A stretch of DNA of 64,000 nucleotides from Nematopogon swammerdamellus (lineage: Eukaryota > Arthropoda > Insecta > Lepidoptera > Adelidae). The stretch lies in contig OX336349.1 in assembly GCA_946902875.1 (NCBI GenBank), forward strand, positions 16,701,891 to 16,765,890. Reading direction: 5' to 3'. This document shows, piece after piece, positions 11,641-23,988 of the stretch. Made by a program: the position numbers and the translations under genes. Below the pieces are notes generated by a model. It ran no database searches. It was not told the origin of the DNA and was given only the letters and a program-made list of their open reading frames with translations. The first letter of the stretch is position 1. Every line of letters begins with the position of its first letter.

Positions 11641-13133
11641 TATGTACGTACACATTATTCCATTATATAATGTTTGCTGTCGAAACAGCTGACACACATT
11701 ATTATGTAAATGCGCGCTGCAGTGACATAGCAACAATTAACTACTAACGTCTTCTGTGCGATTATATTCTTTTGACGCACTACAAGATACCAAAGCCAAT
11801 TTACAAGTGTTCACCTGTCTGTACACAATTACACATCACACACATAACCAAGTAACTGCTATGCGCTCGCGTTCATAAGCGCATTACCATTTTTTAGAAC
11901 CTTGCCACAATGACGCGAGACGGCGGCGCGCGCCGCAGCGCAGTACGGGCCGCTCCGCGCGCGGTGGACACTGGCGGCGATTGTACGAATAATATGCATA
12001 ATATTTATTAATTTTCACGCATTGGAAACGTGAAAACACAAAAGAAAGATTTCAGAGGGAAAAAAGCTGTATCTAATAAATAAGTCTTAGAATAGAATAG
12101 AATAGAATAGAATAAAATAGAATAGAATAGAAACTGTTTATTGCACACAAATTGAAGGAAGAACAGTACACGACAAGAAACAAGAAATACAGGAGTGCGC
12201 AAAGGCGGACTTATCACTACAAGTGATTTCTTCCAGTCAACCTTTGTCTTGTATTGATACTATGTATGATTTTTAAGAAGATTTAATTTGAACGTGCATT
12301 TTTCTTGTCTTTAATTTTACATTTAATTTTGTTTAACACCTTTTCAAAATATTTCCACATTTTTAAAAAGCTAACTTTGTCATCATAGCATATAAATGTT
12401 TTAACAGATTGTTTATCTTTACTAATAAATCAGCAATTTATTTTTAAGTGGAGCATTTTTTAAAGTCGGGTGTTATTTTCGCTTTAACGTGCGCGTAGCG
12501 AAGACATAGCGCGCATATGACAGGGTTCTAGAGGTGGTAATGCATTTATGAACACGACCTCACATTACGGGCGGAGTAAGTAAGCACCTAGATGAAACTA
12601 GTGCGCGTGCGTTTCGACTAAAATTAGAATGTACAAGCTCAAAATAAAACGAAGACAACATTTTAGAGAAATTACGATATATTACATAGTTGGTTACTGC
12701 GGGGTTTTTATGTATTGTGTATGTATATTGTTAGAGCATTTTTGTAATAGTTTACCTACTCTCGAACTGGTCACATTTTGTTTTTAAAGCTTCTTAAGGC
12801 ACATTTAGGATGGGGACCTAACTCAGAAAAAGTGAAACGTCACGAAAGTTGCGACGCTTCTCATTGGCCGGACAGCGTGTATTGTTGCCCATGTGAGTGA
12901 GCGAGACAGAGTATACTAGAGAAAGGAAATGGCAGCGCGCAGCCAAAGGCGCAGCGCTGCTTGAGCGCCATCTATGAGAGTCTTTTGAAGTCGATATCCT
13001 TAATTAACACTAATGTGAAGGTTGGGAAATAATTTTCCTAACCTTCACACTGGTGTGACAGAGCAGTGTGAAGGTTAGTCGGTCGTCACATTATTTAATA
13101 TATTAGATTTTATATACATACAAATCGTAAAAA
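11641..13133. other. No gene seen
   Basis: Short GC-rich patch at 11910-11985, the (ATTCT)n insertion, and a triple 'gtgaaggtt' inverted motif at 13013-13078. Confidence 0.45.
12089..12245 (-). mobile_element. Retrotransposon 3' end with (ATTCT)n tail
   Basis: Read on the minus strand: a short 3' UTR piece, 'caataaa', then about eight ATTCT-type repeats. It carries the same kind of tail as the element at 58-63 kb, so it is a very short 5'-truncated insertion. Confidence 0.6.
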
Positions 13134-13619
13134 GCTTCGCTTCTGTCGAGTGTCCCACGACAACTGACCTTTTTTATATCCGTTTCGATTACACCCACAA
13201 AGAACGGCCGGCAAGAAATTCGCTGGTTTTTTATTTGACGTTTCTTGTACATTAAATAAAAAATACTTAATGAATACCTAACCTGCATAATTTATTTATT
13301 TAGCTTATAATTTTAGAACAAAATTAACAATTTTAATGAGAATTCAGTCTACAGAAGACTTAGGAAATAGCGTATGCTTCGCTTCTGTCGGGTGTCCCAC
13401 GACACCTGACCTTTTTTATATCCGTTTCTATTACACCCACGAAGAAGGGCCGGCAAGAAATTTCGCAGGTTTTTTGACGTTTCTTATTACAATATTTAAA
13501 TAATAAAAAATACTTAGTTAATACCTAAGCTGCATAATTTATTTCGCTTATAATTTTAGAACAGAATTAACAATTTTAACGAGAATTCACACTACAGAAG
13601 CTTAGGAAATAAGCGTATC
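13134..13619 (+). repeat. Two-copy tandem duplication, about 242 bp
   Basis: 13134-13375 and 13376-13619 match in order ('gcttcgcttctgtcg', 'gaccttttttatatccgttt', 'cttataattttagaaca'), with small indels. A minus frame over the second copy (13576-13818) was not recognised. Confidence 0.75.
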
Positions 13620-13801
13620 CGGTGTAAAGAGCATTTGTAAAAAATTTTGAACGCTCGACTACATCACCTTGCTGCACAAGGGATGTCAGCCTATTATACA
13701 TTGTTCCTGTCGGATCTAGGTGCAATGTGTAAGTGGTCCGCTTTGATTTAACATATCCGATCTCTAGTAACCTAGTAAGTGAAGGTTGAACATTTTTGAG
13801 T

Positions 13802-13931
13802 GGAATCCGAAACATCATGTTTCGGATTCCTCTCCTTTTTTTTCCTTTCCATTACGGATTAGAAGCTATGTAAATACGTACCTGCCATGTTTCAAACATG
13901 GCAGGTCAGGTACGTATTTACAAGCTTCTAT
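13802..13931. repeat. Two palindromes side by side
   Basis: 13802-13830 is a 14-base-arm palindrome with a one-base loop; 13863-13931 pairs 'aagctatgtaaatacgtacc' with its reverse, with a perfect 'acctgccatgttt' inner stem. Confidence 0.75.
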
Positions 13932-14124
13932 GTATCACGTTCTATTCAGTGATGTGCTAGTAATATATAAGTCAATGGTTCTATTTGACATTTTACGAGT
14001 TTCAGTGAACATTAAATTAATTAAACTCGCGCAGGCGGAACTTAAATTCAATTTACAAAATCTGCTACTACGTAAATTATTTGTACACGACATACGACGT
14101 TACAATGTTATACAACCTTATTAT

Positions 14125-14405
14125 AAATAGCTTTTGCCCGCGGCTTCGCTCGCGTGAAATTCGTATTTAAAAAGAATAAAGTAAGTAAGCTCGCTACCGT
14201 ACCTTTATTTCGGCGCGCGGGACAATATTCGGTTTGTATGAGAGCCACATCTCAGCGTAACCGGAACTGAACTTTATTTAGTCTATCCTGTGTCTATGTC
14301 CCGTACAGTAAAATGTGTTCGTACTAAGTTTCATCGAATTTGGATGATCGGTTTAAGAGTTACGGAGGAACATATACATACATACAGAAAAGCTTTCAAA
14401 AATCA
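14125..14405 (+). repeat. Lepidopteran repeat 'gcttttgcccgcggcttcgc'
   Basis: Begins with the GC-rich motif and ends near 'acatacatacagaaaagc'. Related copies: 565-605, 29068-29255 and 52525-52745. Non-coding. Confidence 0.6.
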
Positions 14406-14809
14406 TCAATTTAGTTTTAGTATCCTACATAGAGTCTACAAACGGAGTATCTCATAAAAAAAGTAACTTATTCCATGGGCATACCTTACAGATTTATTAT
14501 TAGTATTGATGTTAGAAATAATAAAATGCCAAACGATCGCATTGCTCTGCTAAAAATAAAAATTCCATTGAACATTGCATCACCGTCTAGTCTAGACTGA
14601 ATGGCGTAACTCGAAACAGTTGGACCCAGCTCTGTAAGTATATCAATGTGTTTTCTATACAACAAATAAACTATTTGAATTTTAATTATTGGATAATTTG
14701 TACATACGACTACCGACTAATTTTGCTCGACTACAGTGAAGACAAAAAGAAGAGTTATTATTTTGACACTCCGCGCTTATTTCATAAGAGTTTTGCGCAT
14801 CGACATACT

Positions 14810-15960
14810 ATCTATAGACTTGCTCTTTCCATACATCGTTCCCGAAAAGGCATGTTCTCGACCAAAGGATCTTATAAGATCCTTTCAAGAAACAGCCGCT
14901 TCACAAGATGTCTCACAAGCGTGTTGAGCGCAAGCGCACGTCAGTGCCGAACGTTAGTGTGGAGAGCAAACGAAAAAGAATAAAGTTGTGTTTTGTGTAA
15001 GCGTGATACTGACAGACGGTGTTGCTTATTTCGAATTTGCATCATATTATTTATTTATTTCGCTTTTCCGAATACTGGCGAGAGCGCCGACCGAAGTCGC
15101 GCCCCGAGCGCCGCGTGCGGCTTATGTATTGGTGTAAACCACAGATAAATCGGTGTTCTGTGGTGTAAACCGTGTGCTTGTGTGTGTAACTCACCTATCG
15201 TGTCGTTTATGTTTCATCGGGCTTTACCACTTCTATATGTCTAGTTCGGTGGTTTGGCGAAGCTAAGTTTACAGTGCCAGGAAATTAACATAGGCGCAGG
15301 CGCGGGCGACGTGGCCCGATCGTTGTTCTGTGTTTAAACCCTATCAACCTAGTAAGGTAAAACATAACAAGACAAGAATAATCTTGATTTGGCCATTATA
15401 ATTATGGTAATGAAATGAGCACTATTTGAGGCCCTTTGACAGATATGTATGACAGACAATGTGGCGACCGACGGCCGCCATTTTGAATTTTCTAAAAAAA
15501 ATATCCGCTGAGACAAACAAAATGTCACCAGAACCATTGATGTATATTTAGAGATATGCCCATCCCATACATTACTCCTGGAAAAATTTGTTCTCGACGA
15601 GAACTGCATAAATTGCAGATTTCACGGAAAGCCGCTTCATACGGCGTGTGCAGCGCGTGTTGAGCGTAAGTCTTACTGTACCGAGTCTGTGGCGCAAAAG
15701 TGCGTGTGTTCAGCATGCCCGGTTGCTGTTACAAGTATTGTAACAGCTCAGATCGAAATTACGTAAAGAATGGCGTCTCCTTCCATCAGTAAGTATTTAT
15801 TTTGCTGGTTTTTTTCTCAAATTTTATGTTAAACAGATTTTTGTATACGTAATTAATATAAAGAGCGAACGAGAAAGAGTAAAGCTGTGTTTTATGCAAG
15901 AGTAACAGTGACAAACGTTGTTGTTTGTTTCGCCTGAGCATGTTATGACGTGTTAAGAAG
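14810..15960 (+). repeat. Diverged direct duplication around the THAP-like exon
   Basis: 14810-15040 and 15545-15940 share text in the same order ('agccgcttca', 'gcgtgttgagcg', 'agagcaaacg/agagcgaacg...aaagaataaag/aaagagtaaag'). The right copy contains about 170 extra bases that include the THAP-like exon. Confidence 0.45.
15715..15788 (+). CDS. Orphan THAP-like first exon
   Basis: The frame ATG-CCC-GGT-TGC-TGT... codes MPGCCYKYCNSSD...NGVSFH and runs straight into a strong donor (CA|GTAAGTAT) in phase 2. M-P-x-C, C-x4-C, an N after the second Cys and the 'GVSFH' before the first intron are the start of a C2CH THAP zinc finger, a DNA-binding domain of P-element-type transposases and of host regulators. 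I find no matching continuation (FP..W, the later C and H) nearby. It is either exon 1 of a gene or transposon whose rest is deleted, or a capture. Upstream and downstream text is a diverged repeat of 14810-15040, which lacks this block. Confidence 0.5.
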
Positions 15961-15999
15961 CCATGCTGACATGTCAGGGATTGTGTGACGTAGCTATCG

Positions 16000-16122
16000 C
16001 GTTCTCGTTCCCACTTGCCTACTGATCATAAGAGTGAGCGGAAATACGACAATCGCGCCGATGGGCGAGCGATGACAACTTTCTCGCTCACTCTTATCAC
16101 CTGTAGGCAAGTGAGAACGCGA
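16000..16122. repeat. Inverted repeat
   Basis: 'gcgttctcgttcccacttgc..ataagagtgagcg' pairs with 'cgctcactcttat..gcaagtgagaacgcg'. Confidence 0.7.
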
Positions 16123-16491
16123 CAGTAACGTCGTAGGGATCGCGTCACGTGACAGCATGGCGGCGTGTAAAATGCAAACACGAAAGTATCTCGTGGCAGG
16201 AGGCGCGGCGCGCTCCGATGCCCGCCGTTTACGGACATGAAACGACTATATGATGTAAGTGTGTGCTTGTGTGAGTATCACAATACTGTGTGTGAATGCA
16301 CGCACACTTGTTAAGACGAAACATAGTACAGGTTAAATCGCGCGACGTTCGATCTATAAAATTAGACATCGATGACCAGAACAATTAAAATCGGACGAGT
16401 CGTTTCGGAGTTACAGTCATTCAAATAAGGTAGATTTAGAAGTATTCACTATTCATAATTAGCTTAACTAACTAATGTCTACCTAGTAGGT

Positions 16492-16538
16492 ATGTCTGCA
16501 TAATAGGGTAGGCAGTACCTACCCTATTATGCAGACAT
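16492..16538. repeat. Perfect palindrome
   Basis: 21-base arms beginning 'atgtctgcataatagggtag' with a five-base loop. Confidence 0.85.
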
Positions 16539-16936
16539 CATTTCGTCAGATTCTAACACAATTTAATTTCAGTAGGTACCTGTGAGCTGTGACACGTAGC
16601 GTTAGCGTTACGTTACGGCGCACTTCGAAGCGGCACACCATCCCATCACCCTTCTGTCAGATAATCAAAATTTGCGGTAATATTTGAAACGTCATCGTCA
16701 TTGGAGCCGAGTCGTGTTTAGATTATCGTAATGGCGGCCTCGGTCGGAGCACCGGGGCGGGTGGAGGGAGGGGGAGGGTACGTAATAAATGTTGCCAGCC
16801 GGAGAGTTTCCTGCATGGCAACAATGCAACGAAATTGGAACAGCACCGCGACGCCGCCGCCGCACCCCCGCATCCAGCGAGCGTTCTCGGTCGCGATCGC
16901 GAATAATACCTATGCAATGTGTATGTTATTTGTATG

Positions 16937-16977
16937 TATGTATCTACTTGTACAATAGATGTACAAGTAGATACATA
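16937..16977. repeat. Palindrome
   Basis: 'tatgtatctacttgtac' and reverse around seven bases. Confidence 0.8.
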
Positions 16978-17192
16978 TTTGCTTGAATTGAATCTATGCA
17001 GATGGTGTGATTGCCTATATGAAAATGGAGAAGAAATCAGAAGAAATCAAGGAAGTTGGGTAAAAGGATGTGCGTCGTGCCGGTGAAGTGATTGATTATA
17101 CATTGAGGAACGAAATTACAAGTTTTTTTTTTATTTATTTATAATTATTATACATGACCTTGCAGAGTTATCCGAAACATCATTTAGAGGAA

Positions 17193-17480
17193 TTACCGAT
17201 TCAGGTACTTCATGACATGAGTCATGACAGTATTTGCGAACTCCCGAACTGAGGAGGCAAATATGTCCAACTCCGGAACCTGTGCAGTCAATTCATTGAG
17301 CAGTGTCAAGGCACGGCTAACTGGTGAGTGACGTAGTAAGTTTGTCGGCGACTTGGGCACTAGAAACAATGCATCAGTCCTCGCCCGGCGGTAGTTGTCA
17401 GGCACGAACACTGATACCGAACCGAACCAAGCACCGAAGTGTTGTGAATGGAGCCTTTCAATAATCAACACAACTTCCAA
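17193..17480 (-). pseudogene. Probable mobile-element ORF remnant
   Basis: A 95-codon minus frame (SVSVFVPDNYRRARTDALFL, SPVSRALTLLNEL) resembling the C-terminal region of insect non-LTR ORF2 proteins. No catalytic motif is present, so the assignment is tentative. Confidence 0.35.
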
Positions 17481-17510
17481 GAAGTCTCATACAAATTGTG
17501 TGCAATCTCT

Positions 17511-17890
17511 TAAGGCTCTACCTCCCTAAATTGTGCCTATTGGCCGTTTTTCATACATTTCATTTTATTATGAAGAAATTATACAACTTATAAAAAAAAT
17601 CCTCTGGGAGAAACATGCATGATAAAATTATTAATGTTTTTCAATAAAAAAAATTTGGTATTCCACATATAATTATTGAACAAAAAAAACTAAAAGTTTA
17701 TTAAGTTTTAGTTTTTTTTTAATTCTTATATGTGGAGTACCAAATATTTTTATCCAAAAACATTAATAATTTTATCATGCATGTTTCTCCCAGAGGATTT
17801 TCTTATAAGTAAGTTGTATAATTTCTTCATAATAAAATAAAACACGCATTGTTAGAGTGAGGGGCACAATTTAGGGACGTAGACCCTTAA
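17511..17890. mobile_element. Foldback with TTAA ends
   Basis: Arms of about 170 bases from TTAAGG(C/G)TCTAC; TTAA at 17510-17513 and 17887-17890, a target typical of piggyBac-type transposases. No coding capacity. Confidence 0.7.
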
Positions 17891-18084
17891 CTGCTTTCGC
17901 CATTGACTTGCAGGTCACGCTACGATGAACAAAGAATGGTAACATAGTATAATTCGCGTTCGTCTATGTATAACAGATTGTAGGATATGATTTAAGTAGG
18001 TATAATTAAAACAACAACAATAAAAAAATTATAAATCCCGACTGCTAAAAAAAATTATGAAATAAGGAAAACCAGTAGCAAATA

Positions 18085-18290
18085 AACCGGTAAACTCTGG
18101 AACGCTCTCCCTGCTCATATATTTCTCCCCAAGTACAGTCTCGGGTCCTTCAAGAGGGGCGTGAATGGGCACCTGTCAGGCCGGCATGGCATGCGCAACC
18201 CCCGCATACGACCGAATGTCCATGGGCGTCGTTAGACACCTTATGGGTGGCTCGGCGCCATATGTCGCGCTTTCAATAAAAATAAAAAAA
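18085..18290 (+). mobile_element. LINE 3' end (same family as 744-1880)
   Basis: About 200 bases with 'ggaacgctctccctgc', 'ttcaagaggggcgtgaatgg' and 'gtccatgggcgtcgttagac', ending in an A-rich tail; a 5'-truncated copy. Confidence 0.7.
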
Positions 18291-19844
18291 TGCTTTAGTC
18301 GGGCTATCGGTCTTTATTATAATCCAACTACGCGCCAGACTACAGCATTTTCTACCGATCTTTCCTTGTTTCGTTATTTTTATTTAGAAGACGGGTTTTA
18401 TTAATTGTTTTATATAAATGTTTTATTTAATTTTTTATTTAATTCATTAGGTGTAGTATATTTTTTAAATCAAGTTCTTGACAATGATACCAATTCGAAA
18501 GTGTTTGAAAAAAAAATGCCTAACGGCTGCCATTTTGAATTTTAAATTTTTTTTAACCTTTAGCACTCCCGTAATAATTAAGATATGTTAAAATTAATCA
18601 CGCCGTTTAGGTTACAGGGCGCGCCAAAGCAATATACATAGGTACATACACTCGAAAAATATAACACTCCTTTTAGCTTCACGTAGTCAGGTAAAACAGC
18701 AAACAACCGATGAAGTACCCAACAAAATAGCATACAGAACGAATGCTTAGAACAACAAAAGAATACCCTCCCTTTTGCTTCGAGTAAAAAAGGTGAAACA
18801 CGAAAGAAGTAGATAAATCAATTAGGCGGCTGGTTCTAATAATACAACAATCATGTTTAGACTCAAATTGATTGAAACCACTGCTGTGGTAGATAAATGA
18901 ATTAGGCTTATACGCTAGATTGGACTAAAGTGTTTGACAAATTGCTTTGATTAATGTACCTAGTCAGTCTGTGTGCAGAATTGTGTTTGCTCTGTATCTA
19001 CTCTTATGAAACTAAATATGGCTCACAAATGTCTGTGCCTGCAATTTTATAGTTTGATATTTTGTGCTTGAACTTTTTTAAATTTATTTATTTTATTAAA
19101 ATTGTTGATATAGTGAGGTTAGGTACTTATATATTGTAAAAAGTGGAACATTTTTATTTCATGCCCTTTATAATTTAAGTTATCGTCATGCCTGTATAAT
19201 AAATATGGTGTTACCGATTAATTTTAAATAAATAAATATACTATTTCTTCCAGTTAACTTTGTCAACGACAACGCGCTAGTACCGTTTGCGAATAGGTTT
19301 CCTCGCCGTGTTTTCCTTCACCAAAGTTATGATAAAATTGACACTTGAGAGTTTTTCAACAATTCTAAAAAATAACTAACTGGTGCCAACAAGTCTTTTT
19401 TTTTTCAATTTATTACTGGACCGTGAGAAACAAAAAGTGGAGTTATTAAACTAAATATTAGTTAAGGTTCATTTAAAAAAAACAAATAAACAATTATTAA
19501 AACAGTATATAAAGTAAAAAAAGAACAACAAACTATATACTAAAATTATATGTACACATATAAAGAGTTCCTCCATTGAGACTGTTATTCTAGTCCCAAG
19601 GACCAAAGCAGTGTCCCACGCTGAATGGCCAGGATTATATTTTGAATGAGGAACCGCCTGGCAAGACGCGAGATAATCCCGGACGTCTCCATAAGCAGTT
19701 CTGCTTACTACCCAATACTGCTTCAACAATTCTTTGGCATATTACAATATATTTATATACAATATTTACTATTTTTTGCATTTATTACCCACATAGCCAG
19801 CTACCTGACAAGGGCCGCCTATATATATTTTTTTTTAATGTAAA
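18291..19844. other. No gene seen
   Basis: AT-rich DNA, no recognisable element apart from short A/T runs. Confidence 0.45.
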
Positions 19845-20180
19845 CCAACATGGGTGGCTGTGCCGACGGACCAATGGTACTGTCGACAGAGCCAAAAATA
19901 CCTCTTCTCGCGAAACCACGCTCAGTGAGGCGCCATGCCAGTAGATTTGCGGACTGTTGCTTGGCTGTCTAGCCCGTTGATGCGACGTTTTAAGACACCC
20001 AGGTTAAAGGATCCGGGAAACACACTCGCCGGAAGAAAGACAGTTCCACACCCTAGCCGTGTGACAAAGAAACTATTTTGAGAACCGATGGGTTCTCAAA
20101 ATGTCAACAACAAAAGGTGCTCAGTTTCTGTGCGACGAGTGCTGCGAAGATATGACTAGGGGCATAAATAAACTATTGAT
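19845..20180 (-). mobile_element. LINE B 3' UTR copy
   Basis: About 335 bases matching 54655-54970 ('cctcttctcgcgaaaccacg', 'cagatttgcggactgttgct'-type text, 'gaaccgatgggttctcaaaa'). Confidence 0.65.
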
Positions 20181-20779
20181 CTTTTGTTTGGAACCAGGAA
20201 TTCGAATTACCGACCACTCGCAACAGAGGCGTCAGAGAGAGGTCATGATGACATTCAGCGCGGAGCGGTCAGACGGTCAGCCGAGAGAGTGGCCGACATC
20301 CTGGCGATTGTCGCATCCTGTGCGGGGCGAGATAACTTCATAATATGTATATATTGCATTGTTCCAACATGATTTGTTCATTACAATAAATTATATTATT
20401 GACGCATACTGCAACTGTGGTTCCTAATACCTCTGAAGGCCGAGAGGATTGAAGGAACATTGGAGAGGTGTACATGACCGGGAGTGGACAAAAAACCGGC
20501 CAAGTGCGAGTCAAACTCGCGCACCGAGGGATTGATACCACCACACAATATGTGCTACCTTTACCTATTTCTTTATCAAAAAAATTTTGTTCCCTTTCAT
20601 TCAGTTCAGGTGCAAGCACTCTCATGTTTGGCAAATTTTTTTATTAATTGTTTTAGCAGTCGGGATTTATAATTTTTTTTTTGTTGTTGTTTTAATTATA
20701 CCTACTCAAGTCCGCAAGGAGATTAGTGGGGGATTTTGATGTTGTTTTGAAAAAGCTACAATATGCCCTCATTATGCGG

Positions 20780-20995
20780 TCATTTTATACCCAGTACGGT
20801 GGTACCAACGCAGTCGGCTAAAAGTTGAGCCTACCGCCTAGTAAGGGGCAAGGGAAGGGACCTACAGTTTTGCACCGGTCCCGAACAGCAGGTGTAAATT
20901 TTTCCATCAGAAAAACCTCATTGGTAACTACACTCCAACTGGATTCGAACGTCGCACCTCTCGCAAGAGAAGTCACCCGCCAATTACTGATATGG
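20780..20995 (-). mobile_element. tRNA-headed SINE
   Basis: Core 'tagtaaggggcaagggaagg' on the plus strand and, at the right end, box-B text 'ctggattcgaacgtcgcacc' (reverse of GTTCGAATCC). Confidence 0.65.
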
Positions 20996-21000
20996 TAAGT

Positions 21001-21080
21001 AAACATATCAGTCTAATAATTAGACTGATATGTTTCAGGTGACAGGTTCAATTAGACTCTAATTGAACCTGTCACCTGTC
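21001..21080. repeat. Twin adjacent hairpins
   Basis: 21002-21036 ('aaacatatcagtct' arms) and 21041-21080 ('caggtgacaggttcaattag' arms) lie only a few bases apart. Confidence 0.8.
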
Positions 21081-23159
21081 TGTGGTTACATCACACAAAA
21101 CAATTGTTTTTACAATCAACAATGATTTGGAACAAAAAGTTTCACATCATGACCATGACAACACCGGAATCAGACAGGGGAACAATAGAATATTTTTCGC
21201 TTTCAAACCAAGAACAATACTGATTGTTCCAATGTCATTCACTGCATCTGCTAGGTTCAATATAGTGTGACACTTTTCAAGGTCAGACCTTATCTGAACT
21301 ACATTTTATTACACCTTGGGGATAAAGTGAGTATAACATTTTCGAAAACGCTATATTACAAATATGTTTTATTTTTTATATTTTTTTTCTGATTGAAACT
21401 TACTTCCTCACTATTTATCTGCTCAGAAAAATATGGGATGGAAAAAAAATTCATTAATTTTGAACTATATTATTCTTAATTATTTTGGAAATTATATGAA
21501 TATTGTAATAAAAATAAAAATTGTCCGGAGGTTTCTCTCCTTAGGGCCCGACCATCGGTAGCTTGAGTATGCCCCGCCGCCGGTGGTGGAATGGAAACTC
21601 CATTTGTTTTTTGTATGAATTTTAGATTTTAATATTTAGTTGTAAATAATGTAAAAATGTCAAATTGTTATAAAAAGAAAATGTGTAAATAAAGATATAA
21701 AATAATAAAATTAAAAGTTGCATTCTTTTTTATTTATCGTAATACCTAATACATTTCTGAAATTGTCTCTATCATAAAACTGTATTAAATCACCGCCTAA
21801 GGTTTATTCATCCTAGGTATGTAGTAAGGTTTCAAATTGGGTTATTTACAACAATCCTTAGGAAGTGAGACCTTACAGGTACCTACTACAATGAATACAC
21901 TTCTAGGAAACAAAATACGTCGAACAAGTGAATATAAGTTAATGGTCTCAGAGACAGGAAGCTACAGTAGGCAGGACGAAGGAGCAACTGTGAAGAACGA
22001 AGGAACATTTTTTTGGATAATAATGACACAATTTAACTAATCAATTTCTCACAAACACTCAACCAAAGTACGATTAAGAGAGCGTCCTTACACGAATGCG
22101 TTCGGCTCAAAATGCAGAGTCGTGCAACTACCGTGATGTGCCCGGTCGAAAAATTGTTTTGTCTCCTGTCTGAAAGGCACTCCAATTGAGTAGCCAATTT
22201 TATTGACAGTTTTCATCATCTTTTACCTAAATTCTTAACAATAGCCATGAAACAATGATAAATTTTCAGCTATACATATCCAATGATATTCACCATCTTT
22301 CTCGGTCTGTTCAGATGACGATCTCAGGTCCAGCTCATTTACAGTATCTTACAAGGATGCCCTATTCATGAGGGTTACGACAATTATTTACTTCTAACAT
22401 AACCATGACAAAACACTTTCGAGACCGCTTAAAACTAATCCTGACGACGGTACCATAGTTATCCTATATAATTAAAAACTACAAAAAAGCTTACCTTATT
22501 GCGTCGTCACGATTACTCCATTCAAGTATTGTTTTTTGCAGTAGTACGGCAGCGTTTTATGCAGACACAAAATTTTGACAGTTCGCAGTGGTAACTGCAG
22601 AAAAACAGCTATATGGCACAAGATTCGGGGAATAATCCTCGTTTTTGCACGGAACACAGTCGTCACAGACAAGTCAGCTTCACCGCTCGGTGATATTTTG
22701 GAAAAGCATATGAAAATAAGATAATCACACAGAACGCACTACACCCACCCTCGCGGAGCACTTTCGCCAAACTGAAATAAATGAATGAACGAAACAAAAG
22801 GAAGGAGGAAACTGAACTGAATGTCAGAGCAGTCTTCTGTCATGCGTTCTGTCAGTGTCAGTGTGTTCAGCTAAGACCAAGGATATGATAGTCTAGCTAG
22901 AAATCTAAACTTAGAAAAGGGCAGCCCTTGTCAAATTTGAGTGTTTGCGCGATGTTCATGTACGTACACGGTTCACGTGCAGGCATGCAAACATTTTTAC
23001 ATTCCAAACTTTTTATAGTACCACTAAATGATGGAACGATGTTTTTTGCACCGAAATTTTTGCAAAATACACGAATACGCTAAGCCAAGTGAGTGAAGTG
23101 CCGGCATAATAAAAATACAATCCAATACAATTTTAGTTTTATGTTCTTTGCCCAACATT
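21081..23159. other. Largest unassigned stretch
   Basis: About 2 kb without a recognisable element or coding exon. 22060-22860 has more even base composition than its surroundings and could hold regulatory or non-coding exon sequence; nothing specific can be shown. Confidence 0.4.
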
Positions 23160-23790
23160 ATAAACTGAGGTCCGCCACCTGACAGCTCAGGCGGCTCCCG
23201 CGGATCCTGCGGAAACTCCTTTCGGAAACACTCGGCTCGCTCGAAGGAAAGTGTGGTATGAGCTTCGAGCTGCTCGAAGAGTATGAGTAATGTTTTGGTG
23301 GTTTTAAAAAAAAAATAGCCAGGGTTAATATAAAGAAGATGCGTTGCCATGCGACGCATCTTCTCTATCTACCTAGCTACCTAACTAGCATACCTAACCT
23401 AACCTAATGTTGAGGGGGCGCATGTCGTTTTTGTTACGTTTGTATTTCCGAAAATAAAGCTTTCTTAGGTGGTCATAAAAAAAAACCATAACCTAATTTA
23501 ATAGTGCTCTAGCGGTCGATATCGACCGCTCCACAGTCAACGGGTAAAAACTAACATTGATTAAAAAAAAACAAAACAAAACAAATTTTGACAAAAGGGA
23601 TAAAAACCCACGGTCGAGATCGAAAAAATAAAAACCCTACACTCTTATACCACTGAGCCACCAAATTACATAAACGACCAAACGAATATCGGATCGAGTT
23701 GGCTCGCTTTCGAGCCGAGTCAACCCTAGCTGTGTAATTCCGAAAGGAGCGTAGGAGCCGCAGGATCCGCCAGAGCTTTTAGGTGTCAAG
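23160..23790. repeat. Composite inverted repeat with nested SINE
   Basis: 'ctcccgcggatcctgcggaa' near 23190 has a diverged reverse at 23745-23775; inside are a small hairpin (23334-23366, 'agaagatgcgt') and the tRNA-type SINE. Confidence 0.5.
23455..23710 (-). mobile_element. tRNA-derived SINE (third family), second copy
   Basis: Reverse strand 'gtggctcagtggtataagag' (box A) and a decayed box B near 23601; flanks match 9640-9900 ('accaaacgaatatcgga'). Confidence 0.55.
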
Positions 23791-23812
23791 CCGCCTTGTC
23801 GCACACGCACTG

Positions 23813-23961
23813 TATAGTGCGCGGGACGGATCTCGGCGTGTCGTCGCCGCAGCGGGCGACCCGCCACGCGAATACACTACACAAGTACGGTGCGGGTGCG
23901 AGGGAGACACCTGACGAACCGCTGCGGAAGCGACACGCCGAGATCCGCCCCGCGCATTATA
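23813..23961. repeat. GC-rich inverted repeat
   Basis: 'gatctcggcgtgtcg' and reverse 'cgacacgccgagatc' inside arms of about 40 bases, centre about 65 bases. Confidence 0.7.
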
Positions 23962-23988
23962 ACCACGGCCCACCCACCCAAGCCAAGC

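Noticed and set aside
23380..23412. CCTAA-type repeats resembling insect telomere sequence
   Set aside because: Only three imperfect copies within a known interspersed foldback fragment; the same text is single elsewhere.
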